Assembly: GCA_963930645.1 (NCBI GenBank)
Contig: OZ005649.1
Location: forward strand, 41,816,664-41,880,663
Origin: Salticus scenicus
Lineage: Eukaryota; Arthropoda; Arachnida; Araneae; Salticidae
Length of the DNA stretch: 64,000 nt
Direction of reading: 5' to 3'
Part shown: in pieces, positions 1 to 11,496 of the stretch
How positions within the stretch are numbered: the first letter of the stretch is position 1
Layout of the letters: every line of letters starts with the position of its first letter
Notes under the pieces: generated by a model
The model's input: only the letters and a program-made list of their open reading frames with translations
Databases searched by the model: none
What the model was told of the DNA's origin: nothing
Made by a program: the position numbers and the translations under genes

Positions 1-159
1 AAAAGATATTTATGGGAAATCTATCTTTTTTATTGAACTGATTAGCACTTTTTATGTGAATTGGCCTACTTTTAAAATGAACTTTATATTTTTGGACTTA
101 TATTTCGATTATATTTTTTATCTTATATATTTTTGACGAAAATGTTTTTATAATATTTT

Positions 160-206
160 AAACTCTGAAGAAGACTCAACGAAAATGAGTCGAAAGCTCA
201 GAAGTA
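160..206 (+). ncRNA. hammerhead-ribozyme-like motif
   Basis: Seen: a CUGAAGA box (165-171), a perfect 5-bp helix GACTC/GAGTC (173-177 with 187-191) closing a 9-nt loop, then GAAA (192-195), GCU and C199, matching the order of hammerhead core parts (CUGANGA, helix II, GAAA, helix III, UH cleavage site). Helix III would be only the palindrome AGCU, which could form properly only between two molecules. One extra base separates the CUGANGA box from helix II, and helix I pairs only weakly. Penelope-like retroelements are known to carry hammerhead motifs, and the same layout occurs at 36547-36584, next to Penelope-like sequence. An AATAAA follows about 30 bases downstream. I infer the tail of a degraded Penelope-like element; cleavage activity is unproven. 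Confidence 0.4.
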
Positions 207-347
207 ATTTTTCAACTAATTACATATTTTAAATAAAGATGTTTTGAATTAGTTATACTAAAGTTATACATTGTTTTTAGTATCTATGCTACGAATAAAT
301 CATTTTATACAATGTAATCTACCTAAAAATTATTAAATTACTATATG

Positions 348-612
348 TCATAGTTCGTACAGTCCTTGAAGTTTCTTCATTTTCTGCACCAATATTATTA
401 TTGAGCAAATTTTGATATTAAAAGAGCCACGAAACTTAAAAGGAAATATATTGCATAAAAATACTGGTGGGCGAGTCCTTGAAAAAAGGCGTGGTCGTAC
501 GAACCATTTAAATATACCAGAAATATTTCTGCATGAAATTAGTGGCGGAAAAAAAGGCGGAAATGTCTTATCTCTGAGAGTATTCTGAAAAAAGGTCGGA
601 GAGTATGACCCC
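348..612. repeat. MITE with CAGGGGTCGTACTCTCC-type end
   Basis: The right end (about 548-612) carries AGGCGGAAAT, TCTCTGAGAG and GGAGAGTATGACCCCTG. Closely similar segments lie at 900-1100, 39770-39990 and, split by an insertion, at 47180-47220 plus 52915-52940. The left end (TCGTACAGTCCTTG) is only weakly inverted-complementary to the right. This suggests a degraded short non-autonomous DNA transposon. No coding capacity is seen. Confidence 0.4.
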
Positions 613-617
613 TGTGA

Positions 618-809
618 CACTGTTGCCAGATTGGGGAATTTTTTTTTTTTTTTTGTTCACTATTCACCAATAAATTTGAGAAGTGATATTTGATATACAT
701 AACAGATGTTCAATTTTCGACGTGATTAGACAGCCGTCACAATTAGTATTTAATGGTGGATATTGAATAATAATTAAAAAAAAAAAAATCCCCTATCTAG
801 CATCACTGC
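618..809. repeat. MITE, GTTGCCAGATCTGG family
   Basis: A roughly 190-bp element begins CACTGTTGCCAGATT and ends in the diverged inverse, CTAGCATCACTG. Its interior has CACCAATAAATTTGAG and AGTGATATTTGATATACATAA, shared with copies at 11827-11993, 21218-22316, 28928-29097 and 46942-47110. It is the most diverged of these copies and has T- and A-runs inserted in its arms. It is non-coding. Confidence 0.6.
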
Positions 810-916
810 CCTGTTAACACATTGCCTTCAATGTATTTTCATATTTTAAGCAGTAAGTTCTGCCTTTTGGCGTTTCTCTAATTCGTTATATTCTTTAAAA
901 TGATGATACATATTCG

Positions 917-1040
917 CAGGGGTCGTAGCCCCCGCCTTTTTTTTCAGGGCACTTTCAGGAATCAGGAATTTCCTCTTTTTCTGTCATCACTATAATTTTT
1001 TTGTAGAAATCTTTATAATACTTTTATAATAAGTGTCCTG

Positions 1041-1076
<36 letters not shown>

Positions 1077-1095
1077 CGGAGAGTACGACCCTTGT
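917..1095. repeat. MITE, CAGGGGTCGTA family, with long poly-A
   Basis: The left end is CAGGGGTCGTAGCCCCCGCC and the right end GCGGAGAGTACGACCCTTG, an inverted pair. About 35 A residues (1040-1075) replace the middle of the right arm. This copy serves as a paralogous empty site for the large array element at 47231-52916, which sits in the same A-run. Confidence 0.55.
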
Positions 1096-1139
1096 GTATT
1101 CGTGATTAAATTATTTATATTTTATCCCTAGTAATCGAT

Positions 1140-1350
1140 ACCGCAAACAGAGTTGCCAATATTTTGAATTTACTCCGGAGCAGAGCATTTTTTGTTACAG
1201 CATTTTATACAAACCACTTTTTTTTTTTTTTATAATTTTATCCAATTAGTAATTATATTTAAATAAGAATAAAGTTTCTCTGAAAGGAAAACGGCTTCAA
1301 AAAAATCGGATACTAACAGTGTTCCGGAATAAATTAGAAAATTTGGCACC
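1140..1350. repeat. MITE, GCCAAC/TTGGC...CCGGA family (degraded)
   Basis: GAGTTGCCAATATTTTGAATTTACTCCGG near the start and GTGTTCCGGAATAAATTAG near the end are an inverted pair. They match the abundant roughly 200-bp family best seen at 38658-39067. This copy is diverged and non-coding. Confidence 0.45.
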
Positions 1351-1464
1351 TTTTGTTAAAGTGTCAATGGCGTAATATATTCATCGGCGCACGTGAAGTA
1401 CTGAAAACGGATACGCGAAACGTTTTCTGAAGCAGAGTTGCCAAGGTCCCGAATTTATCGTTTT

Positions 1465-1640
1465 TTCCGTCGTATAATGCGCAGGAGTGAGTTGCACACC
1501 AGAAAATTTAATTTTCAAATAAAGCTATATTTGCAAGAAACAAAAGCTTGTTAAAAAGAAAAAAGGTTTTACCGAAAATGTAAATTTCTGGTGTATAACT
1601 AATTTAACAATCCTGCGCGTTATACGCCGGGAAATATGGT
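1465..1640. repeat. MITE with CGGCGTATAACGCGCAGG ends
   Basis: This is a near-palindromic 175-bp element. The left arm has CGTATAATGCGCAGGAGTGA and GTTGCACACCAGAAAATTTA; the right arm has TAAATTTCTGGTGTATAACT and CCTGCGCGTTATACGCCGG. It is the intact reference for the copy split between 3633-3695 and 11684-11800, and is related to 39594-39752. Confidence 0.65.
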
Positions 1641-3412
1641 ATTCCTGAGACTTTTAGCCCCTCCTTCATTTCACAATACTTAATTTATAAAATGAGGATG
1701 GGTACTAAAAGTTTTATGGAATATTAATTAGAATTTTAACAAGTAAAGACTTTTATTACCCGCCTCTTTTACACATCACTTTTTTTGTATATTGATTTTC
1801 TTTAATATGTAATTTCGATTAAATAGGAGCAAAGATACTCATCATAAAAAAGAGGTGTAAAAAGAAGGGGGGGGGCTGTACTAACCAGTGTTGTTAACTT
1901 GTAGTACTTTTATATTGATTATCTGTCACTAATTTTTAATAGTAATGTATGTCCTTTATCGACTTCGAATACTTTGATACGGAAGCATCTGTAATTGATG
2001 AAACGCATCGATCATCCTCTGTAGAAAATTGGTTGTAACAAGGTGGGATGTTCTGAATTTAATGTTACTGCCAAATGGGGAAGAAAAACATAAAAGACCC
2101 AAAAACACAATAATTTTGGAACTTATCAGGAAAAAGAAGCACAATGTAAATCTAACCAGGAAACCATCACATAGTGGAATCTTAAAAAAAAAAAATCCAA
2201 ACAAGCATTAATCGAAAGATAAATATGTGTTTTGACGCATAAAACAATAGTCCTCGTCAGCTCGTTTTCGACTTATAAACTCTGAAAGTTCGCTAATAAT
2301 CGGTGCAGCCACGCCTAAATCGATAACCCCATGCCTTACTGAAATAATGAATAAAATCCAATACAAGCAGAAATCAGAGGAGCATAGTCAAACGCGTTTT
2401 TTTATGGTATAATCTGTTGTCCATTTCAGCCTTGAGATATATTCAATCGAGATATAATGTCTAAAAATTCGCTAAAATATAATCTAAAAATTGATAAAAG
2501 TCATGGTTCTGGCAGGTTTTAACGGGATTCCTCCCACTTCTTTAAAATTACAATATTTTTACCCAAACTTAAATATAGATTTCTCGTGAACGGGCTTACG
2601 AGGGCTAACAGTTTATGCGTCAAAAATCACTTTATATTATGCAATCTCAAATGAACATAATTTAATAGCTATCTATTATTACACAACTGGGATGGTTTCC
2701 TGGTAAGAAGTGTAGCGTTACATAAAAAATAGGCTAGGAGGCAACAAGAGTATTTTTGAATTTTTAAGAGCAGTTTTTTTTTTTATTTTTGTTGTTTGCA
2801 TTTTCTATGCAATCTCACAGAGACTGCATTCATACAACTCGGCCTGACTGAGTCAACTAGCCTTGAAAAACGCTTCTAAGTGTCCTAAGGCAGTACTGTA
2901 TGTTATCCCTTTTCTTTTTAACGTAAAACAAAAGGGTTAAATACAGGACAAAACAGGGTACAGTATGATCTCCGAAGAGAAATCAGTGCCGAAGGGGATA
3001 AAAAAAGAAACAATAAAATTAAGAATCGTTCATTAAGATAATGGATTGAATCAGTAAGTATAAGAGTGAAAAATCTCAATATAAATTTGAAAACTTCGAA
3101 CATGCCATGGCGTACTAAGAATATACACATTTACGGCAGAAAAAAACATCTGTTTTTTTAATGCGATAGTCAGATTCAAGATTTAATATATCATAATAAA
3201 AAACATAATAATTTAATTAAAAAAATTCTTTAGTGTTAATAATGCATTTTTCTCGAGGCGCAAATTTTCCTTTCTCGTAGACGCATTGCAATTTTGCAAA
3301 ACCCTTTTAAAATAACATAAAATTTCTAGGGTAAAAAAATTATTAAAGTATGAGAATTTTGAATTTACATTCCTATATTTTTCAAATGTTCAATATTTCT
3401 GAATAAATCTGC

Positions 3413-3625
3413 CGTATTTTCTGGCGTATAACGCATAGATGCCATCATTTTAATTTATTCCGAAGTATTTTTAGCTCCGGCTTTATTTCGCTTCACTTTA
3501 TTTATAGAAATGTTTTCTTCTATATATAACTTCGATAAAATAAGAAAAGATTACTCTTAAAAATAAGTGGTATGAAATAAAGGCAAGGCAAAATATACTC
3601 CGGAATAAATTAAAATGTTGGCATC
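3413..3625. repeat. MITE of the ATTCCGgA/GCCAAC family, nested in a CGTATAACGC MITE
   Basis: GATGCCATCATTTTAATTTATTCCG (about 3438) is inverted at 3600-3625, with a middle containing ACTCTTAAAAATAAGTGG. It is bracketed by TTTTCTGGCGTATAACGCATA on the left and the split MITE half at 3633 on the right, suggesting one MITE family inserted into another. No ORF is present. Confidence 0.45.
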
Positions 3626-3632
3626 TATGGTA

Positions 3633-3695
3633 ACGCACAGGTCACATAAATGAGTTGCACACCAGAAAATTTATTTTACAAATAAAGCTATATGT
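3633..3695. repeat. Left half of a split MITE, ending in a 13-bp target duplication
   Basis: This part aligns with the left half of the intact MITE at 1465-1640 (AGTTGCACACCAGAAAATTT, then AAATAAAGCTATAT). It ends in TAAAGCTATATGT (3683-3695), repeated exactly at 11684-11696, where the right half of the same MITE resumes and runs to about 11800. Everything between 3696 and 11683 is therefore later insertion. Confidence 0.75.
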
Positions 3696-3750
3696 ATTAA
3701 AAGGAGACTTGGTGGTAGATTATTAAAACCAGTAAAACTACAACGTCAGA
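3696..3750. repeat. End of a foldback element (other part at 11497-11683)
   Basis: TTAAAACCAGTAAAACTACAACGTCAGA reads as an inverted, diverged copy of the far end of the foldback at 11497-11683. The last 13 bases, CTACAACGTCAGA (3738-3750), recur exactly at 11496-11508 as the target duplication of the SINE that split this foldback. Removing the SINE reunites a roughly 235-bp palindromic element. Confidence 0.65.
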
Positions 3751-3838
3751 TGGATGGTTGGGTTTAACGTCACACTAGTGCTGCGCAAATGGGCAATTGG
3801 CGACGGTCTGGGCCACACCCCTAGAGGTGGTCCGGATA
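3751..3838 (-). repeat. 3' part of a tRNA-derived SINE (5' part at 11276-11495)
   Basis: These 86-88 bases are GC-richer than their surroundings. They are bounded on the left by the CTACAACGTCAGA duplication and are the distal part of the SINE whose tRNA-like head lies at 11400-11495 on the minus strand. The two parts were separated by the 4416-11267 insertion, with TACATGCC duplicated at the junction (4408-4415 and 11268-11275). Confidence 0.6.
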
Positions 3839-4407
3839 CAGTCGGTAAAAAAAGTGTCCGAACACTAGCAAAAATTCCTATGCAAAAAAAGTGCACTTCA
3901 TACGGTTTTGTTAAATAAATCCTTATCGAATCATGTTCTTACACTGACTAAGAATAGGTTTCGACAAGGATTTATTTAATAAAACCGTACGAACGGCCTT
4001 ATTCACCAAATCAGTGTTAACCCATGGTTCACGTAACACTTGTGTTAGAGTTAACACTCCCTTAACCCTGGGTTAGAAAGTTTTCGTATTCACCATCCGT
4101 GGATCAGTTGACCCCAGAGTTATCTGTAAAAGTCTCGCTGATTGGTCAATAAAAACGCAATGCATTAAAAAAGTAAACAAGAGTGTTTTCCCTGTAACTG
4201 TAACATGCCCATTTAACACCAGAGTTAACCCACCAATTTAGGAGGATTAAAAAAAGAGTGTTATTTTGCGTGGTGAATACCGATTTTGAGATAACCTAGC
4301 GTATTCCCGGGTTAACATCAGTGTTAAAATTTGGTGAATAAGGCTGGAAGTGTACTTTTTTTACATAGGAATTTTTGCTAGTGTTCGGACACTTTTGTTA
4401 CCGACTG
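3839..4407. mobile_element. Non-autonomous Tc1/pogo-type DNA transposon (CAGT ends, TA target)
   Basis: The element runs from CAGTCGGTAA to TTACCGACTG, flanked on both sides by TA (3837-3838, 4408-4409). The terminal inverted repeats extend about 55 bp (GTGTCCGAACACTAGC, then ATTCCTATG). A second internal inverted pair, TAAATAAATCCTTATCGA against its complement (about 3905-3990), forms a long stem. There is no transposase ORF. CAGT ends with TA duplication fit Tc1/mariner/pogo MITEs. Another MITE (3995-4347) is nested in it, and the element itself sits in the target duplication of the 6.8-kb element to its right. Confidence 0.75.
3995..4347. repeat. MITE with GGCCTTATTCACCAAAT ends
   Basis: The left end GGCCTTATTCACCAAATCAG is inverted at the right as TTTGGTGAATAAGGC, with subterminal GTTAAC-rich inverted repeats (AGTGTTAAC, GTTAACATCAGTG). 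It is inserted in the right arm of the CAGT element, so it is younger. Non-coding. Confidence 0.65.
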
Positions 4408-4435
4408 TACATGCCATAGGCGCCGACTTAACGGG

Positions 4436-4502
4436 GGCAGCGGGGGCGGTCGCCCCCGCTGTAATTTTTCACGGGGGCGAAAGTATCTTTTCGCCCCCGT
4501 GC
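4436..4502. other. Two GC-rich hairpins in AT-rich DNA
   Basis: GCGGGGGCGGTCGCCCCCGC is a self-complementary block. Next to it, ACGGGGGCGAAA and TTTTCGCCCCCGT flank a short loop. They lie just inside the left end of the 4414-11267 element, so they are probably subterminal structures of that element and not host regulation. Confidence 0.6.
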
Positions 4503-5061
4503 TTCCAACAGGATTTTCAAACACGAAAAAAAAAAAATTTTATCACAAATTTGAGTTTTAATGAACATTTTCACATTGCAAATTTATTGTTTTCTTCTCT
4601 CCTCCTTTCTTTACTGACGGATTAGCAAAAAACAGGATATACTTTAAACAATTCTCTTTTTGCGCGACAGAAACTGACCGAGATTGAGAGAACAACTTTT
4701 CAAAGTCAGTCCCTGTCCCTCTATAGTCAAAAGGTAGGTTGACGCAGAAAGACTAATTTTCATGTTAATGTCCATGTCCATTTGAAGTCCGACAGTCCCA
4801 GTTCTCAAGAAAGTGTTCATATTGACAAGTATTAAATGCAAAAGCTTTTGTTCTGAACATTTGCTATTCATAACACAAAAATTATAATGCTGTTAAAAAC
4901 ACAGAATTTTATGTTTCTATTTATTTTAAATTTATCGGTATTTGTGTATGTATCTTCTTCTTTTTTTTTTTTTTTTGTAAATCTTTGAATTTATTGATGT
5001 TGATTATTAACAATCTTGCACGAGACAGGGGAAGAGGAAGGTTAGTTGTTAAAATTAAGGT

Positions 5062-5282
5062 CGATTGACTACACTATATTCCTAGAGCTATAGGTGAATG
5101 CCTTCCATGGAATTATTTTTAAATGGTCTTAGCCCGTATTTCCGCGAGTTTTTGGAGAAAACCATGAAAAACTCCGAACGACTTGATCGACGAAAGCAAC
5201 CTGGGATCCAACATCGAACCCAGCAATTCCCGTCTACCAACTTTGAGTGCAGAAGCACTTAGCTGCCGGTGGGGCCAGGAAA
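5062..5282 (-). repeat. Probable SINE
   Basis: On the minus strand the head GGCCCCACCGGCAGCTAAGTG is followed by a polymerase III B-box-like GGGTTCGATG and a body containing CATGGTTTTCTCC and CGCGGAAATACGGGC. Imperfect direct repeats (AAGAGGAAG followed by TTGTTAAAA) flank it at about 5030-5055 and 5281-5300. Size and layout fit a SINE; the A box is weak and the family is not identified. Confidence 0.45.
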
Positions 5283-6442
5283 GAGGAAGAATTGTTAAAA
5301 ATGATAATTGGTTAAAAAGTGTTGTCTTAGAAAACCGCATCTCATAATTAACATTTAGTGGACAAGTAAATACGGCAAATTTTTACAAAACGTCTTAGGT
5401 AATCAATTTATGAATTTAATAAATATCCCTAACAGCACATCTCATCCACAAGACATCATCAGGATATCCTATGGATGAAAGTACGTCTAAGTGATATTCT
5501 CAAGATGTACTAGGGATAAGTGTGTTGTTAGGGAAATGCGTGAATTGAAATATGTCATAAAAATTTATAATATCTAAGTTGATTTTAATTTTCTAAATAT
5601 GTTGTTCACATATTAAGTTGTTCATATATAATTATACATGTAAACAATTTGAATTTCAGATTCTCTGTTGTTCTTGCATAGTTTCGATATAAATAACAGC
5701 AACGTCCGTTTAAAAAAAAAAAAAAAAAACATTAATAAGAAATGGATGTGGAATTCTTTTCTTATTCATTATAAATTCGATAAATGAAATAGGAGAACAC
5801 GGTACAACTTAAATAATTCATTTCTGGAAAAAAATAAATCTGAAAAAATCTTTTGAAAATTACCTTGAAGAAAGGGAATAACAAACAACATAACATTTAA
5901 TTTAAGAGTAAAGTTTGAAATAGAAGACGTAATATATATAAGTAATTTTTTTTATCTTTAAAATTTTTTCTACACATACACATAAAAAGAAAGTATTCGA
6001 TTTGTGGAAATTTTCGCCTTTTAGTTTTTGATGTATTTACTCGTTTTGGGATTTTCTAAATCTGAACCCGATTTTACCATTTTTCAAAAATGTCTGTGTG
6101 TTTCTCTTGTGTGTATGTATAAAAAATTTTGTAATTGGTCAGTGTATCTCTCGAACTAATGGACGAAATTTAACCAGATTTGATATTTATTTAGATCTTG
6201 ACTTAAACTAGTGTTTTTAACTCAATTAAATTGAACTGAATTTAAACCTTATTCGGGAATCAATGATTTGGGAATTAATTGCTCAACAAATGATTACCTC
6301 ATTTCTTTCTTTTTTTAGGACTGAGGGCCTATTAGTCTCAATCTGCGTTGTCGATTTCGATAATTGTACATTTGTCGAAATCTAAAATTTATCGAAAATA
6401 TAATTGAATAATTTGAAAGCGATGTTATAATTTGAAAAAAGG

Positions 6443-6474
<32 letters not shown>

Positions 6475-8880
6475 AATAGTCCTTCGTCCTAAACTAAATT
6501 CTGCTTTTGCCAGAATTTCATCAAAATCTTTTTTTTTTTTTATTATTAATATTATTATTATTGAAAGAAAAAGAAAAGAAAATTAATAATAATCAGTATC
6601 GTTACAAGCGATATCGAAAAAGTTTTTTTTAATAATTTTGAATTAGGAAATAAAAAGTGCGCGTGAAATAATATGAAATAAAAATAAGTAAAAAAATGAA
6701 TTTAATGATTTAATGTTTTTGTTTTTCGGGGGCTGCTCATGCATATAAAAAATGCGTATTAAAACGAGTCAAAGAAGGAAGCCAAATAAGTATTGAGTTA
6801 TATTACGATAAATACGATACGATATATTAGACCTATCGTTCAGGGTTAGTAGGCATTTTCGTTGAAAGAAATAGTTTGTTCGTTCGGTACAACTTGCACA
6901 TTAGTCCCTTGAGGTACAACTTTTTTTTTTTTTTTTTTTAATCGAATTATAACATTGCTTTCAATTTTTTTTTTTTTTTTTTTTTTTTAATGGCAGTATA
7001 GGAAAAAGTTTCGAATAAATTAATTTAATGAAATTACTTTTTTAACTTTTCAATATAAAATTACATATATAATAGTAATAATTAACCAAAGTAAATATTT
7101 TTCTTTATGTGGGGGTATCGTCCCCGACATCCCTCGGGGGCATGAATTTTTAACATAGATACCTTTCAATACATTTCAATACATTTAAAACAATTGCTTA
7201 ACCGTATATTGGTGATAATTAAAAAAATATATTGGTTTAGGTTTTTAGATATCAGCACAAAACTGATTTCTTTTTTTATTTTGTGTTATACTTCTTTGAG
7301 ATGAAAATCGTCTGCATTCATCATGGAAAATAAATTTAATAAATAACTTTTACTGTGTGAATTGGTATAGAAAATTTTGAGATGGCTACAATATTCTAGC
7401 AATTCTTTTTTCTTTTTAACTACAGATAAAGCAAAAGAATGGTAATGAAAGAAAGTTGTTTTAATGACAGATTTTATTGGGCCTCATATTCATTGAGAAT
7501 TGCAATTATTATTATTTTTAATGACCTTAGAAACAAAATTACAATTTAAAAACAAATTACAAAGATGCCTATAATACGAAATTTTATAAAGTCGATAAAA
7601 AATTTTAACGGGATTTAATTTTATGATTAAAAAATTTTAAATTTTATACTGTCATGAAACAAGAAAATGTCTAGTGATTATATCTTTTTCCCGCTTTCCG
7701 TTTACTCCACCCTCCTTTTGCTTGTTTCAGGATATTGTTAAGAAGTATTTTCAATAGGGAAATGCAATATGTACCTGCTGTCTCATTCCTCTTAAAAGGT
7801 ACATGCATTGACCTTTTAGGAATGCACCTGTTAAAAATTTGAAAAGCAACGCTAACCTTCACATTTTATAAAGGGTGTATCTCTTCACAGACAGGATGAG
7901 TAGAGAATTTAAGCCTTTTTCAATTTTCAACCCTTGATCTCGCCCCAAAATAGAGCCGGCGACACCTTTTAAAAATGAGTCTGCTACAGTTTGTTCAAGT
8001 TAAACGTATAACAAAAGTAAACAATAACATATGTGATTTAATTCCCTGAAAAATATCTCCGATCGGCGACAGTTATTTTCAACTTTTGTTAAGGTTTTTG
8101 TACATCTCCTTTTGTTAACTTTATGACTTTCTGTAACTATGGGTATATCATTTATCATGTATTTTTTAAGTACAAGTCCTTACTGTAAAGTGTTAACCAT
8201 AAAACACACAAAGAAGGGGTGGGATCTGGGATAGTTTTCAATTTTCGTATCTTTAACATAGACTGGTGGGACTATAAGCCCTTTGCTCTTTAAGGATGGG
8301 GATTAACTAAAGTGTTAAACACAACACAAAGACCTTCGAAATCGAAATAAATTCTATAGATAAAAGAAGAGGACTACAATAGAATCGTCTGTATGTCTAT
8401 CTCCCCTCCCCACCCCCACCACCATACACACATCCCAACGAAGTTTACTTGGATGGAAAGAATGAAAAGAAGAATTCAGTTGAGAAATTTTTAGACCAGA
8501 GCCTCCGTGTTTTATTTATTTATTTTTTAGCTTTTAGCTTATCTAAATTATTCGGTTATATCTAATGGAGACAAATTCGGGCAACGGTTCTTTTGAAATT
8601 ATCTTCATTGGAAGTCTCAATCACTGAATCTTCATCCTACTTCTAAAACAAAAAGACTAACTGAAATTTAACTCTTCTTTCTAAGTAGTGGAAACTATTT
8701 TAAAATTTTATCTAATGAATTCAAAAATTTTTATATTCTTCGATTTATTTATTTACTACTGAACCAAAAGATAGAGTTGCGAGTGTCTTCCTACTGCATC
8801 GACAGTTAAAAGTGTATTCTAGGATCTTTTAAAGAAAAACCGGAGACTTGTAATAAAGTTAAAAAACAAGGTAAGCTTTT

Positions 8881-8912
<32 letters not shown>

Positions 8913-10650
8913 GAGGAATTCTAGACGCAAACGTAGGGGTTTGTGCATCCTTTAAATTTTTGAAAATTCATTAACGCTTTTAAAGTTGTCAGAATTACAA
9001 AATGGATTTAAAAAAAAAAAGTAGTGCATTATTATCAGCAGGTTAATTATTAAGGAAGTTTATAAATGATATTTTGAATTACTTATACACTTATTAATTA
9101 TTAGTCATTATTATTGTTATTATTTTCAGGGGGGAAAAAAAATCAAGTATTTTGAAAATTTGGTTAAAGTATTTTGAAGCTTTTTGAGAATCAAAATTAT
9201 AGAGTTAATCAATATAAACTGATTTATTTTTCTCTCACAAAATTTGAATTTTGTGGCTATAAATTTATTTTGAAAATATTTTAATAAATGAAAATTGTTG
9301 AGTTATCAATGGGAAATAAAATAAAGAAAATTCTGTTCCCAAAATTTAAAATTTTGCTGCTGTAGTTAGAAATTTATTTTAGAGAAAACACAATAAGTTT
9401 GTCACATGTTTTATATTTATTTCCTTATGTTCCATTTTTTTTTTAAAGGATGACTTTTGGTGGAAAACTCAAAATACTAGAAAATTTTTAATTCAATTTA
9501 AATTTCAAAATCTGAAATTTTTACATTTTTTTAAAGTTATTTTTAAGAACGGTAAATTGATAAATAAATTCAGTTTATTTGTTATTAATTTCCTGTACAG
9601 GAAATGTGTATTAAAATAAAAAATAAAAACAAAAATATAGAATAACTCATATGAGTTTTTTCTTTTTGAAATTTTATAAATCGTAAATTTTAAACTTCAT
9701 TCTTCATTAGAACTTCATAACAAAAATAGAAAAATAAACTAAAAAAAATAATACATGATCTTCAAAATTGGACATGTCGCAAACTTGCAGATATGAAAAA
9801 GTAGATCTATGATAGTAATAAATGAGTCAGTGGTAAAATAATGAGTGGATATAATATGTGCTCAAGAAAATTTATTTGTCATTATTTTAAAATAATTTTT
9901 CATTATTCTAAATTATAAGTTTTATAATTTTTAAAAAGACACCAAAGAGAAAATTTTAGAAATAGCATTCAATTAGTATAATTAAAGAAAGCATTGTACA
10001 TGTACGCTAACACCATGAATTACAAAAACAAGCAACTGTTGTTTCGAATCGAAATAATTAGATTTGACCCTTAATCAGGCTTCATTATGCAATAAACACA
10101 AGTTCTTTCGGGATATTTTTTTTTCCCCTCTGAATGAGCTGAACGCGATGTTCTAAAGGTAATGCTTTTCTGCTTTCATCCTGCCCCGCCTAATGAAAAG
10201 TTGTACTCAGTTGTTTCGATTCGAAACGATTACAACAACTTATTGAAATTTTATAGTGATCGCAGAGATTTTATTCATTACCTTTCTGAACAGCATTTCG
10301 GTGCATTTTTCTACGCTAATATACGATTGTTTCTGGACATTTCAAAAATAACAAATCAGTGAAAATATTAATTTTTCATTTTTTCGCTAAAAATGTACTT
10401 TGGCATCTCTAATATGATTGAGAAAAAATTTCAATTCATTTTTAAAATTAAAAAATTTATTTGATCTTTATAAAGATAGTAAAAACGCTTTTAAAATTTT
10501 CAGTTGCGTTTTCTCAGTTTGCAATTTTCTGTATTCATGATCTTCAAAATGGTATAACTTCTACAGATATTTAAGAACAGATCTAATGCATATATTTGAA
10601 TGATTAATAGGTTTAGGGATGAATTTTTCGTAACATTTTCACAAGAAAAA

Positions 10651-10681
<31 letters not shown>

Positions 10682-11150
10682 TTCAAATTTTTGCGTAGAC
10701 ATTTATTTTTTATTTTTTTCCTCAAAACTAATTAGTAAACTTCAAAATTCAGCCCTACAGTTATAACACATATTCTTATGGCTACAACAAAAAATTTGGT
10801 GAAAAAATACAGAAAACTGTAGAAAAAGAATGTAAAAAATTTTAAGTATATATATATGCGATTCTCTTTATTTTTATTTTATTTATTTATTTTTCCTGTA
10901 AAAATCACTTTGCTTGTTAATAAAATTTCATAATACACATATGAATATGAGATAAATATAAGTTTATAAGGGAAAAAAAAATTAAAAAGTGGTGGGTTCC
11001 CTTAAACGTATGGGGCTAAAGTGTAATTATATTAACTTAGTTTACTTTAAATTATGATATTCCTTAAAAGTATTAAAGCAATTGTAAAATAATGAAATTT
11101 AATTAATTACTATATAATTAGCAGCATCACTATCATTATTAATTTCTAGT
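5283..11150. other. AT-rich non-coding interior of the large element
   Basis: I see no gene here. Contents are A/T homopolymers (6441-6471, 6920-6940, 6966-6988, 8885-8912), an AT microsatellite (10654-10681) and a small MITE at 5427-5535. ORFs are short, lack recognisable motifs and occur at a density expected for random AT-rich sequence. Confidence 0.6.
5427..5535. repeat. Short MITE, TCCCTAACAGCACA ends
   Basis: TCCCTAACAGCACATCTCATCC at the left is inverted as GTGTGTTGTTAGGGA at the right. Its middle has AAGACATCATCAGGATATCC. A related copy lies at 13418-13535 (CCCTAACAGCACAG, AAGACATCTTGAAGATATCC). Non-coding, about 110 bp. Confidence 0.5.
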
Positions 11151-11275
11151 AATTGGATTTTTTAATTTATTCCGGTACTTTACCCCCCCCCCTCCTACAC
11201 TATCTTCAGCCGCCTGTAAGCAATAAATCTCGCCCCCGTAGTGAAAAACAAAAGTCGGCGCCTATGGTACATGCC

Positions 11276-11495
11276 ATCAAAAGTTTGATCCTCCACGGAA
11301 GGGATGGCTCTCCCGCTTCGGTGACCCCCAGAGGTATATATTTTTATGGGAACATGGAGGACATTGCGGCCACGACAGATTTTACGGGCACCAGCCACCA
11401 TTAGTATACACGATGGTCTTTGGCCGGCTCGAGTACCGAACCCACAATCTTCCAATTACGAGGCCGGCGCTCTACCGACTGGGCTACCGCGGCCC
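11276..11495 (-). repeat. 5' part of a tRNA-derived SINE
   Basis: Read on the minus strand from 11495, GGGCCGCGGTAGCCCAGTCGG contains an A box (TAGCCCAGTCGG) and, about 45 bases on, a B box (GGGTTCGGTAC). These are internal polymerase III promoter elements in tRNA spacing. A unique body follows for about 150 bases. It is split from its 3' part (3751-3838) by the 4414-11267 element. CTACAACGTCAGA at 11496-11508 and 3738-3750 is its target duplication. It is a retroposon and not a tRNA gene: the acceptor stem and CCA end are absent. Confidence 0.75.
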
Positions 11496-11496
11496 C

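Larger units (their letters stand above)
4414..11267. mobile_element. Large hAT-like element with CCATAGGCGCCGAC ends (tentative)
   Basis: Identical 16-bp inverted ends, CCATAGGCGCCGACTT (4414-4429), lie at 4414 and, inverted, at 11252-11267. TACATGCC occurs immediately outside both (4408-4415, 11268-11275), giving a 6-bp or 8-bp duplication depending on whether the terminal CC is counted. Both ends carry ACGGGGGCGA blocks; the left end also has two GC-rich hairpins (about 4436-4502). No ORF longer than about 90 codons is recognisable as transposase. An 8-bp duplication fits hAT, but the family is inferred. The interior holds a SINE-like repeat, a small MITE and AT-rich sequence. Confidence 0.5.

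Noticed and set aside
7107..7145. GGGGGTATCGTCCCCGACATCCC as a stray satellite unit
   Set aside because: Only short G/C blocks resemble the array, and none of the diagnostic AT-rich words of the unit accompany them.
11400..11495. A tRNA gene on the minus strand
   Set aside because: A and B boxes are present, but the acceptor stem does not pair and a unique body follows. Flanking 13-bp duplications show a SINE.
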